Below, one piece after another: positions 18,125-27,020 of a stretch of DNA of 64,000 bases. The DNA comes from Shewanella pneumatophori (lineage in GTDB: Bacteria; Pseudomonadota; Gammaproteobacteria; Enterobacterales; Shewanellaceae), in the NCBI RefSeq assembly GCF_023283895.1, contig NZ_JAKILB010000017.1:25126-89125 (forward strand), in the 5' to 3' direction. The notes below the pieces were generated by a model, which was not told the origin of the DNA, ran no database searches, and was given only the letters and a program-made list of their open reading frames with translations. Every line of letters starts with the position of its first letter. The stretch's first letter is position 1. The position numbers were made by a program, and so were the translations under genes.

Positions 18125-20473
18125 ATGATTAAACCTGCTGTTAAACGTCGCTTGCTTCCATTGGTCTTATTTTTTAGTGCATCCTCCGTCTTTTATGCCC
18201 AAGCTGGCGAAACAACACAATTTAATATTCAAATCCCAACAATCGAAGGTCAAGTTGAAATTGATGGTGAGTTTAATGAAACTCAATGGCAACAAGCAGC
18301 AGCTGCAACATTGGCTTTTGAAACCAGCCCCGGTGAAAATATTGCAGCTCCGGTTAAAACAGATGTAAAAATATTTGCAACCCAATCAAGTCTGTATCTT
18401 AGCTACCATGCCAAAGATCCAAACCCTGAGCAGATCCGCGCTAACCTAAGTGATCGAGACAGTGTGTGGGGCGATGATTTAGTCGGTATTAAACTTGATA
18501 CCTTTAACGATGCACGACTCGCTTATCAGTTCTTTGTTAACGCCTATGGTGTGCAAATGGACTCGATTGAAAATGAACTTACTGGCAGTGAAAGTGATGC
18601 TTGGGATGGCATATGGTACAGCGCAGCCAAACGCACAGATACTGGCTATCAAGTTGAAATAGAGTTGCCACTGCGACTACTGAACTTCGATAACAAAGAT
18701 AAGCAAACATGGGGCATTGAGTTTATTCGTTTCTATCCACGAAACGAAGAACATCGCCTATCAAGCCATCAAATTGATCGTAATAACAACTGTACTTTAT
18801 GCCAACTTGGCGTTGCTACAGGCCTTGCTAATATTGAACAAGGTAACGACTTACAGATCACTCCTTCATTAGTGCTCAACCGCACAGGCAATCGCCCCCA
18901 TGAAGAAAACAGCGAATGGGACAACGACAATAATATTGAACCGAGTTTAGATCTGCGTTGGGGGATCACCCCGAGCACTTTACTTAGCGCAACCCTGAAT
19001 CCTGATTTCTCCCAAGTAGAGGCCGATGCAGGTCAACTCGATATCAATAGTACATTTGCATTGTTTTACCCAGAAAAACGTGCATTTTTTCTTGATAACA
19101 AAGATTATTTCGATACTCAATTAAACCTTTTGCACACTCGTAATATCGGCGCACCAGACTATGGTTTAAAGCTTACTAGCAAGCTCGGTGACCATACCTT
19201 TGCCACGCTTATTACTGACGACACTAACACCAACTTTTTGGTGCCTGGTAACCTCAGTTCAGATGTCGCCAGTATTGATCAGAAAAGCCATAACTTTGCT
19301 GGTCGCTATCGTTTTGATTTTGGTAAACCACTATCTATTGGTGCATTAGTTACCGCCAAGAAAAGCGATGATTACCACAATTATGTCAGTAGTGTGGATG
19401 TAAAGTATCAACCCAGTGATCACGATACATTTATCGCGCAATATGTGGTTTCAGATACTAAATACCCAACGGATCTATTTAAAGAATTTTGTAATACCGA
19501 TGACTGCCTACCAAAGCAAAACTGTGATTTAAACGATTGCGGCGTAAATGAGCGCGTATTAAGAACCCAAAAGAATGGCAGCTTTAGTGACGATATGTAC
19601 CTGCTCAAGTACCAATATGATTCTCGAAATTGGGACGCTTTTGCACAATATATTTCGATAGGTGAAGACTTTAGAGCCGATTTAGGTTTTGTTGATCAAG
19701 TCGACTTTAATAAATTTGTCACCGGCGGTGGTTATACTTGGTATCCAACATCGGGCTTTTTTAACGAAGTACGACTTAGCGGCGACTGGGATATTAGCCA
19801 TAATCAAGCAGGCGATAAACTAGAGCAAGAAGCTGAGGCGCGTGTACAAGTAAATGGTCAGTGGCAAAGCTACGCTACATTTGGTGTCGTACATAGAGAC
19901 CGTGTCGGCCGCCGTCACAACGGTGCATCACTAGTCATAGCGGGTAATACTCAAATGTTTACCGAAACCATGGGCTGGTTCTATGGCAACATCAAACCAA
20001 CGCGAACACTTTTTATGGAAGTGGATGTTAACTATGGTGATGACATTGACTTTGCCAATGATCAATTGGGTACCAGAGTGAAATTTAATCCAGGCGTAAA
20101 CTGGAAGATCACTGACTCAATTGAAATGGACTTATCTCACGTATATCGCACCTTGGATGTTGATGAGGGACGATTATTTACGGCAAATTTGAGCGACTTA
20201 CGCCTCAGTTGGTATATTGATATCCATAACTTCATCAGAATTTCGAGTGTATATACTGATATTGAGCGTGACACTAGCTTATATAAATACAGCACGCCCA
20301 ACGCGCAATATCAGCAATTGGGTAATGAAGTGTTATACGGCTACAAGCTCAATCCACAAAGCGTGTTTTATTTAGGCTACTCGGACGGTTTAAAAGCTGA
20401 TGATGAGGTCGATTCACTAATGAAAACCGAAGAAACCTACTTTATGAAAATCAGTTACGCATGGCTGCTCTAG
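18125..20473 (+). CDS. CBM9-like / DUF5916 outer-membrane protein
   Basis: A 782-residue exported protein. After the signal peptide (RLLPLVLFFSASSVFYAQAG) comes a domain resembling carbohydrate-binding module family 9 (VEIDGEFNETQWQQA; LSYHAKDPNPEQIRA; WGDDLVGIKLDTFNDARLAY), about residues 30-220. The remaining 560 residues alternate short amphipathic strands and end in SYAWLL, typical of an outer-membrane barrel, matching the DUF5916 architecture. Family function is unproven; binding of a glycan or small ligand at the cell surface is inference. A hydrophilic Cys-rich loop (NTDDCLPKQNCDLNDCGVNE) lies within the barrel. It is monocistronic. Confidence 0.82.
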   Translation: MIKPAVKRRLLPLVLFFSASSVFYAQAGETTQFNIQIPTIEGQVEIDGEFNETQWQQAAAATLAFETSPGENIAAPVKTDVKIFATQSSLYLSYHAKDPNPEQIRANLSDRDSVWGDDLVGIKLDTFNDARLAYQFFVNAYGVQMDSIENELTGSESDAWDGIWYSAAKRTDTGYQVEIELPLRLLNFDNKDKQTWGIEFIRFYPRNEEHRLSSHQIDRNNNCTLCQLGVATGLANIEQGNDLQITPSLVLNRTGNRPHEENSEWDNDNNIEPSLDLRWGITPSTLLSATLNPDFSQVEADAGQLDINSTFALFYPEKRAFFLDNKDYFDTQLNLLHTRNIGAPDYGLKLTSKLGDHTFATLITDDTNTNFLVPGNLSSDVASIDQKSHNFAGRYRFDFGKPLSIGALVTAKKSDDYHNYVSSVDVKYQPSDHDTFIAQYVVSDTKYPTDLFKEFCNTDDCLPKQNCDLNDCGVNERVLRTQKNGSFSDDMYLLKYQYDSRNWDAFAQYISIGEDFRADLGFVDQVDFNKFVTGGGYTWYPTSGFFNEVRLSGDWDISHNQAGDKLEQEAEARVQVNGQWQSYATFGVVHRDRVGRRHNGASLVIAGNTQMFTETMGWFYGNIKPTRTLFMEVDVNYGDDIDFANDQLGTRVKFNPGVNWKITDSIEMDLSHVYRTLDVDEGRLFTANLSDLRLSWYIDIHNFIRISSVYTDIERDTSLYKYSTPNAQYQQLGNEVLYGYKLNPQSVFYLGYSDGLKADDEVDSLMKTEETYFMKISYAWLL

Positions 20474-20529
20474 CCAAAGAATTAAACGGAACGATAAGCA
20501 AATAGAAAGCTAACATTTGTAACCACATA

Positions 20530-20556
20530 AAAAAGCAGCCTTTTGGGCTGCTTTTT
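20530..20556. terminator. Bidirectional terminator
   Basis: AAAAAGCAGCC (20530-20540) pairs with GGCTGCTTTTT (20546-20556). It lies between the convergent DUF5916 and GGDEF genes and gives U-tracts both ways. Confidence 0.88.
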
Positions 20557-20572
20557 CATTAGCGAGTAATTG

Positions 20573-21820
20573 TTAATCTTGTGCAATACACACTAGATTT
20601 CGGCCATTGGCTTTCGCTTCATATAAGCCAATATCCGCACGGTTAAGCAGCGCATCGACGTTTTCATCCAAAGTAAACTCAGTCACCCCAGTGCTAACAG
20701 TTATATTGAGTAAACCTTTAGATGTGGCAATCGGTGTTGCCTCAAGTTGCATTCTAAAACTATCTAATAAGACATATGCTTTTTCAACGTTCAACCCTTT
20801 AAAGCCAACAACAAACTCTTCGCCACCAATACGTGCTACCGTAAAGTGCTGAGAAAAAGATTGTTGTAACCTGCTAGAAAACTCAATCAACACCTCATCA
20901 CCAACATCGTGACCATAGGTATCGTTAACCTTTTTAAAATAGTCAATATCAAGCAGGGCCAGTGCTAATGAACCTTTTTTCTGAGCTATGGTATTAAGCT
21001 TCTCTTCATACATATTGAAAAAATAGCGACGATTAAACACGTTAGTAAGGTAATCAAGGTTTGCTTGTTCCCAGAGCCTTGTCACCATATCTAAGGCGTC
21101 TAATGTAGTTAATACTCGGCAGTGAAACTCTTCATGTACAAACGGTTTTTGTAAAAAGTCATTGGCGCCATTTTTAATAAATCGCGCAGATAGGCTTTCA
21201 TCGCTATCACTAGATAAGCCAATAATAGCAAGTTCTTCACGGCTCAGTTGCTCACGCACCTTAATGATCAAGCCAAAGCCATCGAGTCTTGGCATGTTGT
21301 AATCCGTAATTAACAGCTTTATATCTGGATTTTCACTGAGGGTTTCCAGTGCAGACACGCCATCATCAGCTTCGATAACCTGAAAAAGATGTTGCTCAAG
21401 TAAGCTACGGATAAACTTGCGACTCACGACTGAATCATCTGCGACGAGCACTTTTACGCTTTGATTGCGACAAAGACGTTTAACTAACTTAGCCGTATAT
21501 TCGTAACTAAATCGATTTTCTTTAAATACATAGTCAACAATACCCAGCTGCAATAAACGCGCTCTTTGCTCAGCATCCCAGCTGCCGGTTAATACAATAC
21601 AGGGGATCTGTTTTGCTAAAACAAACTTAACGATCTCGCCTTCTTGTGCATCGGGTAAATTTAGGTCGGTAATCGCAACAAAGTATTGGTTTTCAGCCAG
21701 CAGCGCTTTAGCACTGTGCATGTCTGGTGCGACATCAACCTCACAATTTAGCTCCTGAGTTAGCAAATGCCGCATAACCCGAGAAACTACTTGGCTATCT
21801 TCAACCACTAAAATTCGCAA
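20573..21820 (-). CDS. Two-receiver GGDEF response regulator (diguanylate cyclase)
   Basis: Two receiver domains, each with its phospho-acceptor (AITDLNLPDAQEGE; LLITDYNMPRLDGFG), are followed by a GGDEF domain with the active site RIGGEEFVVGF and DYFKKVNDTYGHDVGDEVL. It should make cyclic-di-GMP under phosphorelay control. The position of the RxxD inhibitory site, before GGEEF, reads SQHF, so product inhibition is probably lost. An ATG at 21871 would give 432 residues, but the near-perfect ribosome site AAGGAGGAG at about 21828-21836 points to the TTG at 21820, giving an N terminus at RILVVEDSQVVSR, where receivers normally begin. PleD-like arrangement. Confidence 0.85.
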   Translation of the reverse strand: MRILVVEDSQVVSRVMRHLLTQELNCEVDVAPDMHSAKALLAENQYFVAITDLNLPDAQEGEIVKFVLAKQIPCIVLTGSWDAEQRARLLQLGIVDYVFKENRFSYEYTAKLVKRLCRNQSVKVLVADDSVVSRKFIRSLLEQHLFQVIEADDGVSALETLSENPDIKLLITDYNMPRLDGFGLIIKVREQLSREELAIIGLSSDSDESLSARFIKNGANDFLQKPFVHEEFHCRVLTTLDALDMVTRLWEQANLDYLTNVFNRRYFFNMYEEKLNTIAQKKGSLALALLDIDYFKKVNDTYGHDVGDEVLIEFSSRLQQSFSQHFTVARIGGEEFVVGFKGLNVEKAYVLLDSFRMQLEATPIATSKGLLNITVSTGVTEFTLDENVDALLNRADIGLYEAKANGRNLVCIAQD

Positions 21821-21825
21821 GCTGC

Positions 21826-21837
21826 TCTCCTCCTTCC
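21826..21837 (-). promoter_or_regulatory. Strong ribosome-binding site setting a TTG start
   Basis: The minus strand reads GGAAGGAGGAGAG a few bases before TTG at 21820, far better than anything before the ATG at 21871. Confidence 0.65.
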
Positions 21838-22028
21838 GAACGCTTTCAGCATTACATTTAGCAACAGCCATTTGTTAACTTTCTATTTTGGCAACTTAGT
21901 CCACCTTCGGTGGTGACATTTCGCTAAATATCAATGTTGAAACGGAAATTTTATCCAGTCACATATTTTCTATATGCGTTTATGTATGCCAGCTTACCCC
22001 GTGTTGATACAAAACGGTATAACTAATG

Positions 22029-22254
22029 TCAGATATCTGCTGCATTATTAAGTGAAAAATTAACATCTTCATTGTCACTTTGATGCTCTTGTGCCGCTTG
22101 ATGCTTGCTTTTACGCACGTCAATAACAACTGTGGCAGAGATCTTATCTTGTATCGCTTAGTGGCATATAAAGAATATTTGGAGCGAGATCAAAAGCAAA
22201 CGGCGTCACCCAGGTCTTTGGATCGTTATTTTTGCAGATTGTCGGCTGGTTCAT
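22029..22254 (-). pseudogene. Deleted, frameshifted remnant resembling an RDD-family membrane protein
   Basis: From ATG 22254 a 36-codon frame reads KNNDPKTWVTPFAFDLAPNI then YMPLSDTR and stops at 22144. The next frame then reads on as DKISATVVIDVRKSKHQAAQ, EHQSDNEDVNFSLNNAADI to a TGA at 22029. The first half resembles the N terminus of RDD-family proteins I recall from related genomes, and the second half a C-terminal tail, with the membrane part missing. The likely history is an internal deletion joining head and tail out of frame. The family call is from memory. Confidence 0.4.
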
Positions 22255-22494
22255 GATTAACTTTCCATTAACGCTAATTTTAGGCAGAATCAAGCCCAAG
22301 CATTTGGCTTCAAAAACATTGTATTTTCTTTAACTTACATTACATTAACATTCTCAAGCAGTAATGAAATCTTCATTTACGAATAACAGTAAACGCTTTA
22401 ATAACCAAAAAGAATAACGAAGAACAAACTATCACTTCTAATGTGGCCAAAGGCGATTATGATTTAGCTGTGCATATAAAGGAGCAAGCAACCC
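22255..22494. promoter_or_regulatory. cysK upstream region
   Basis: About 240 bases before cysK with no coding signal. AAAGGAG at about 22479-22485 is a good ribosome site for the ATG at 22495. I did not find a clear CysB site; those are too degenerate to call by eye. Confidence 0.4.
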
Positions 22495-23463
22495 ATGAGC
22501 AAAATTTTCGAAGATAATTCACAAACGATTGGTAACACCCCTCTTGTCCGTCTTAATCGCGTTAGTAATGGTAAAGTGCTTGCTAAAGTAGAAGCACGTA
22601 ACCCAAGCTTCAGTGTCAAATGCCGTATCGGCGCGAACATGATTTGGGATGCTGAGAAAAAAGGCATTTTGACTTATGAGCAAGAACTGATTGAACCAAC
22701 ATCAGGTAACACTGGTATTGCCCTTGCTTATGTAGCCGCCGCTCGCGGATATAAATTAACACTGACTATGCCTAACACTATGAGCCTAGAGCGTAGAAAG
22801 CTACTTAAAGCCCTTGGTGCAAACCTTGTACTGACTGAAGGCGCTAAAGGCATGAAAGGTGCTATTGATAAAGCTGAAGAAATTCGCCAATCCGCACCAG
22901 AAAAGTACGTGTTACTGCAGCAATTTAATAACCCTGCCAACCCAGAAATTCATGAAAAGACCACAGGTCCAGAGATCTGGAATGACACTGACGGCAGCGT
23001 AGATGTATTAGTCGCTGGTGTTGGTACTGGTGGTACTATTACCGGTGTTAGCCGTTACATTAAAAATACCCAGGGCAAAGCGATTACCTCTGTTGCGGTT
23101 GAGCCAACTGACTCACCTGTTATCGCGCAAACTTTGTCTGGCCAAACGGTACAGCCAGGACCACACAAAATCCAAGGTATTGGCGCAGGCTTTATTCCAG
23201 GTAACCTAGATTTAACTCTAATTGACCGAGTTGAAGCCGTAACCAACGAAGAGTCAATTGAAATGGCTCAACGTTTAATGAAAGAAGAAGGTATTTTAGT
23301 GGGTATTTCTTCTGGCGCAGCAGTTGTTGCCGCTAACCGAATTGCAGCACTACCAGAGTTTGAAGGTAAAAACATTGTCGTAATTTTACCGTCAGCAGCT
23401 GAACGTTACTTGTCTTCTGCGTTATTCCAAGGTCAATTTAGCGACGCTGAAAACGTTCAATAA
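22495..23463 (+). CDS. cysK: Cysteine synthase A (O-acetylserine sulfhydrylase)
   Basis: A 322-residue PLP enzyme making cysteine from O-acetylserine and sulfide. The PLP Lys is K42 in PSFSVKCRIG, EPTSGNTGIALAYVAA is the substrate loop, and GVGTGGTITGVSRYIK binds the PLP phosphate. Length and the start SKIFEDNSQTIGNTPLVRLN fit CysK rather than CysM. It is monocistronic with a strong terminator, and is the reductive end of the sulfate pathway whose transporter CysZ is at 17168-17941. Confidence 0.97.
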   Translation: MSKIFEDNSQTIGNTPLVRLNRVSNGKVLAKVEARNPSFSVKCRIGANMIWDAEKKGILTYEQELIEPTSGNTGIALAYVAAARGYKLTLTMPNTMSLERRKLLKALGANLVLTEGAKGMKGAIDKAEEIRQSAPEKYVLLQQFNNPANPEIHEKTTGPEIWNDTDGSVDVLVAGVGTGGTITGVSRYIKNTQGKAITSVAVEPTDSPVIAQTLSGQTVQPGPHKIQGIGAGFIPGNLDLTLIDRVEAVTNEESIEMAQRLMKEEGILVGISSGAAVVAANRIAALPEFEGKNIVVILPSAAERYLSSALFQGQFSDAENVQ

Positions 23464-23490
23464 GTAAAACAGCAGATTTGTTAAGCATAA

Positions 23491-23515
23491 AACCCAAGCC
23501 TAGCTTGGGTTTTTT
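23491..23515 (+). terminator. cysK terminator, overlapping the tetR 3' end
   Basis: AACCCAAGC (23491-23499) pairs with GCTTGGGTT (23503-23511), loop CTA, then T to 23515. The loop CTA is the stop codon of the convergent tetR gene, whose last codons (KNPS) are encoded by the right arm. Confidence 0.9.
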
Positions 23516-24177
23516 ATTGCGTTAACAATATAGCTAACCGTTGAATTAATCGTTGTTACCAGTTGCTCTTCATCTATCGCTTCACGAATTAGATATTGAT
23601 ATTCAAAAAACTTAATCATCGCCAAAATTTGATTGGCATCTGTTTTTGCAGTATCTGAGCCCATAGCGATAAAAAACTGCTTAATACTCGTTAAAAAAGT
23701 AGTGTCTAACGCCATAATAGCCGCCGCTAATTGCGGGTTACGCAGGGCCTCTTCATGAAAGGCAGCTTCAAGTATTCTATCGTGTCGTAACGCCACCTGC
23801 CCTTTAATGTGTTCGCAGATAAATAAGCTCAGTTCTTGGATAATAATTAGTTTTGTTTGCTCAGCATTTGTGCTTTGTTTTGCCTGCATTAACCCTTCTA
23901 TAAGCGCATAACTTTTTTGCTCTAGCACTTTATTCATCCAAAGGTTTTTCTCCGCAAAATAGGTCAACGAGTCGCTAATGAGATCTTTGATATCATCAAA
24001 GTAGTAGGTAGTTGACGATAATGGAACCTGTGCTTCTGTCGCCACAGCTCTATGGCGCACACCGCGGATCCCCTCTTTAACGATTAGTTTCAATGTCGCC
24101 TCTAATATTGCGACTCTTCGTGCTTGGCCGTCACTGCGGTTTGATTGCCGTCCAACATAAGTTAATGGTACCTGCAT
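23500..24177 (-). CDS. TetR-family transcriptional regulator
   Basis: A 225-residue regulator. The N-terminal helix-turn-helix is RVAILEATLKLIVKEGIRGV then RHRAVATEAQVPLSSTTYYF, the usual TetR/AcrR DNA-binding pattern, followed by an all-helical ligand domain. It is divergent from the methyltransferase at 24352, and a dyad at 24251-24270 between them is a natural operator, so repression of that gene and of itself is the likely role. The ligand is unknown. Confidence 0.88.
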   Translation of the reverse strand: MQVPLTYVGRQSNRSDGQARRVAILEATLKLIVKEGIRGVRHRAVATEAQVPLSSTTYYFDDIKDLISDSLTYFAEKNLWMNKVLEQKSYALIEGLMQAKQSTNAEQTKLIIIQELSLFICEHIKGQVALRHDRILEAAFHEEALRNPQLAAAIMALDTTFLTSIKQFFIAMGSDTAKTDANQILAMIKFFEYQYLIREAIDEEQLVTTINSTVSYIVNAIKNPS

Positions 24178-24250
24178 GTTACTTTCCTATCGGCTAAACA
24201 TTGAGAATTGTCGGCGGTTGCAGTGCGTTTGCATGCTGCTCATAAAAATA

Positions 24251-24270
24251 CGACTTTACGCATGAAGTCG
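24251..24270. promoter_or_regulatory. Candidate TetR operator
   Basis: CGACTTTA-CGCA-TGAAGTCG is a 20-bp dyad, 7 of 8 arm positions paired, in the gap between the divergent tetR and methyltransferase genes. Size and position suit a TetR operator. Confidence 0.4.
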
Positions 24271-24351
24271 GATCAAGTTCAAACAATAAACAAACTGTAA
24301 CATGTAAAATCGCCCCCCACTAATTACGACGTTGTTTACCTCGGTTTACTT

Positions 24352-25425
24352 ATGCCTTTTTATCGTTCTCCCCTTGCTATTAGCGCGTTTGACGCAAAAT
24401 TCGAAGCCCAAAAAATTGCTTTTGCTCCTATCAGTTTCCAAGTTGCTCGTTGCTTATTAAAGTTCAATTTATTACAGCTTATCTCTGATTGCGGCAGCAA
24501 AGGCTGTAGTGTTACACACTTAGCTCAACAAACTGAGTTGTCCGAATATTCCGTCGGTGTATTAGTCGATATGGGATTAAGTATGGGTTTACTGTATCTC
24601 AATAACGATATGTATACTTTAGATAAAATAGGCCACTTCCTACTCCATGATGATATGGCGCAGGTGAACCTCAACTTCACCCACGATGTATGCTATCAAG
24701 GACTATTTGAACTTGAAGCCTCGCTGTTAGAAGGCAAACCTAAAGGTCTAAGTTCGCTAGGTGATTGGCAAACAATTTATCCAGGCTTAAGCCAATTGCC
24801 AGAGCAAATTAAGAAAAGTTGGTTTGAATTTGATCATTACTATTCAGATCATGCCTTTGAGTCATTGTTACCCCTAATATTTCAAGCTAAGCCGAAACAT
24901 ATCGTTGATGTGGGTGGCAATACAGGCAAGTGGGCACTGGCTTGTACTGGTTATAATGCAGACGTGCAAATCACCATTATGGATCTCCCCGGCCAACTAA
25001 AGGTGGCAATCGAAAATGCCAAAAACTCCGGGGTTGCAGAGCGAGTCCATCCATTTACGACTGATCTTTTAGACGAGCAAAAACCATTTTGTGAAAATGG
25101 TGACCTTTATTGGATGAGCCAATTTTTAGACTGCTTCTCTGAATCAGAGATCTTAAGCATTTTAACCCGTGCCGCTAAAGTGATGAAACCAAATAGTGAG
25201 CTGTGTATCTTAGAAACGTTCTGGGATCGCCAGCCATTTGAAGCTGGTGCTTATTGCGTGAATGCCACCTCGCTGTACTTTACTGCTATCGCTAATGGCA
25301 ATAGCCGTATGTATCACAGTAAAACTCTACTTAAGTTAATTAGTCAGGCAGGTTTATTTGTAGATGAAGATATCGATAATATCGGCCTAGGTCATACTTT
25401 ACTTCGCTGTAAACGTAAGCCCTAA
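24352..25425 (+). CDS. SAM-dependent methyltransferase (O-methyltransferase type)
   Basis: A 357-residue protein. The N-terminal third is a winged-helix/dimerisation region (LLQLISDCGSKGCSVTHLAQ; LSEYSVGVLVDMGLSMG), as in plant-type small-molecule O-methyltransferases. The SAM site is HIVDVGGNTGKWALA (about residue 183), followed by ITIMDLPGQL and SQFLDCFSESEILSIL. Substrate is unknown. It is divergent from a TetR regulator that probably controls it, and no other pathway gene is adjacent. Confidence 0.82.
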   Translation: MPFYRSPLAISAFDAKFEAQKIAFAPISFQVARCLLKFNLLQLISDCGSKGCSVTHLAQQTELSEYSVGVLVDMGLSMGLLYLNNDMYTLDKIGHFLLHDDMAQVNLNFTHDVCYQGLFELEASLLEGKPKGLSSLGDWQTIYPGLSQLPEQIKKSWFEFDHYYSDHAFESLLPLIFQAKPKHIVDVGGNTGKWALACTGYNADVQITIMDLPGQLKVAIENAKNSGVAERVHPFTTDLLDEQKPFCENGDLYWMSQFLDCFSESEILSILTRAAKVMKPNSELCILETFWDRQPFEAGAYCVNATSLYFTAIANGNSRMYHSKTLLKLISQAGLFVDEDIDNIGLGHTLLRCKRKP

Positions 25426-25544
25426 TTTAATCCCCACCTACCAAGATTAAATATAATTGAAGCTAAGGTTAACTTAGTTTCAATTTTTATTAACCAAAGG
25501 TCGAGATAGAATAAAACCATAAAGATTGCTACAAGGATTTTATT

Positions 25545-26534
25545 ATGACCAGCACACAAAGCCATAAACTTAGACACAGAGTTTCTCGTCTACCTAGCCC
25601 AATGGCAGGGCTAGCATTAGCCATTGCAAGCCTTGGTTGGGCTTGGGAAAGTATGCTACCCAGCTTAAATGGCCAAGGTCAATTAATCGGCGCATCAATT
25701 GCTAGCGTAATGCTACTTATGCTGGTTTTTAAATTTATTTTACATCCAAAGGTACTTGTCGAAGAACTCACTCACCCGGTAGTTGGTAGTGTTGTACCAA
25801 CATTCGCAATGGGGTTAATGGTCGTTTCAGCTGCTTTAGGCCAATTTAATCATGTTGTAGGTGTAAGCTTATGGCTCGTGGCAATTGCCATTCATATCAT
25901 TTTCTTAGGTATGTTTATTTACTATCGCGCAATCGATTTTAAACTTGAACATATGGTGCCAAGTTGGTTTGTACCGCCTATTGGGATAATCGTTGCAGCA
26001 GTTTCATTTCCACATGGCTCTGAAATGCAATATCAATGGTTAGCTGATGCTATTTTGATGTTTGGTATGGTGAGTTATTTGATCATGTTACCTATCATGT
26101 TATACCGCCTAATCTTTTGCCAGCCAATTGCTGATGCAGCGAAACCAACTATTGCCATCATGGCGGCCCCAGCAAGCTTATCACTTGCGGGTTACTTAAC
26201 GATGACAACACAACCATCGTTGATTATTGTTGGCGTACTGCTCACTTTGGCGTTATTGATGACAAGTGTTATTTACTTAGCGTTTTTTCACTTGCTAAAA
26301 CTACCGTTCTCACCGGGATACGCTGCATTTACCTTCCCTATGGTGATCGGAGCTACAGCATTATTTAAAACCGTAAACTGGATTGTTGTAACATTTGGCG
26401 CAAGCAACGTCTCAGCAGACCTACTGATAACAGCTAAAGTAGAGCTAATTGTAGCAACTCTTGTTGTCGGCTATGTTGCCACCAAATACTTACAGCACTA
26501 TAAATCTAGCATTTTTACAAAAGTAAGCCTTTGA
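25545..26534 (+). CDS. TDT-family (TehA-like) transporter
   Basis: A 329-residue inner-membrane protein with about ten hydrophobic segments. PSPMAGLALAIASLGWAWE at the start, SWFVPPIGIIVAAVSFPHG in the middle and LPFSPGYAAFTFPMVIGATA near the end match the tellurite-resistance/dicarboxylate transporter (TehA/SLAC1) fold, with channel-like anion passage. The true substrate is unknown. AAGGA 8-9 bases before the ATG supports the start. Confidence 0.85.
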   Translation: MTSTQSHKLRHRVSRLPSPMAGLALAIASLGWAWESMLPSLNGQGQLIGASIASVMLLMLVFKFILHPKVLVEELTHPVVGSVVPTFAMGLMVVSAALGQFNHVVGVSLWLVAIAIHIIFLGMFIYYRAIDFKLEHMVPSWFVPPIGIIVAAVSFPHGSEMQYQWLADAILMFGMVSYLIMLPIMLYRLIFCQPIADAAKPTIAIMAAPASLSLAGYLTMTTQPSLIIVGVLLTLALLMTSVIYLAFFHLLKLPFSPGYAAFTFPMVIGATALFKTVNWIVVTFGASNVSADLLITAKVELIVATLVVGYVATKYLQHYKSSIFTKVSL

Positions 26535-26575
26535 TAAAGCACTATACTTACTCAATAAGATATCAAGAAAAAATA

Positions 26576-26650
26576 ATGTTAATCACGCCGGAAAAGTGAA
26601 TTCAGTCGTAGCTAAGACTTAACAATTCTTTGACTCGGTGTGATTAACAT
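26576..26650. repeat. Long inverted repeat overlapping the CRP site
   Basis: 26576-26590 and 26636-26650 are inverted copies: ATGTTAATCAC pairs with GTGATTAACAT, then G:T, then CCG with CGG, around a 45-base loop. The right arm overlaps the CRP site at 26639-26654. There is no T-run, so it is not an obvious terminator. Confidence 0.75.
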
Positions 26651-26654
26651 CACA
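26639..26654. promoter_or_regulatory. CRP (cAMP receptor protein) site
   Basis: TGTGATTAACATCACA is an exact TGTGA-N6-TCACA, with A/T-rich flanks. It is about 370 bases before the TonB receptor start at 27021, the only gene it can face on the right. The rest of the 26535-27020 gap is AT-rich with no other gene. Confidence 0.75.
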
Positions 26655-27020
26655 AATTAAAGCTTTTAAACCCCACAGTATACAGCTTGTTACACTGCAA
26701 TCTTAAACTCTACAGCACAAAACAGAATAACAACAAATAAACACCAGTAAATACACATTTACACCAACTGAAAAACAAATCAGCACTCAAAGCCTCTCTT
26801 ACGCAAACAAACCCGCAACAATCGAGCAAAATCTTCACAACAAACTGTTTTATCGTAATTTTCTTATATAAATAACAGCTGTAAATAGCATGTTGCCCCA
26901 GTTAACCCTTTGTGCTTTCATCCCGTTCAAGCACCCACTTCTTAACATATATTTACATTCCCTTAAGGAGTGGTGGCTAAATAAAAATAACTATATAAGT
27001 TCCAAGGGAGTATTAAAGAT

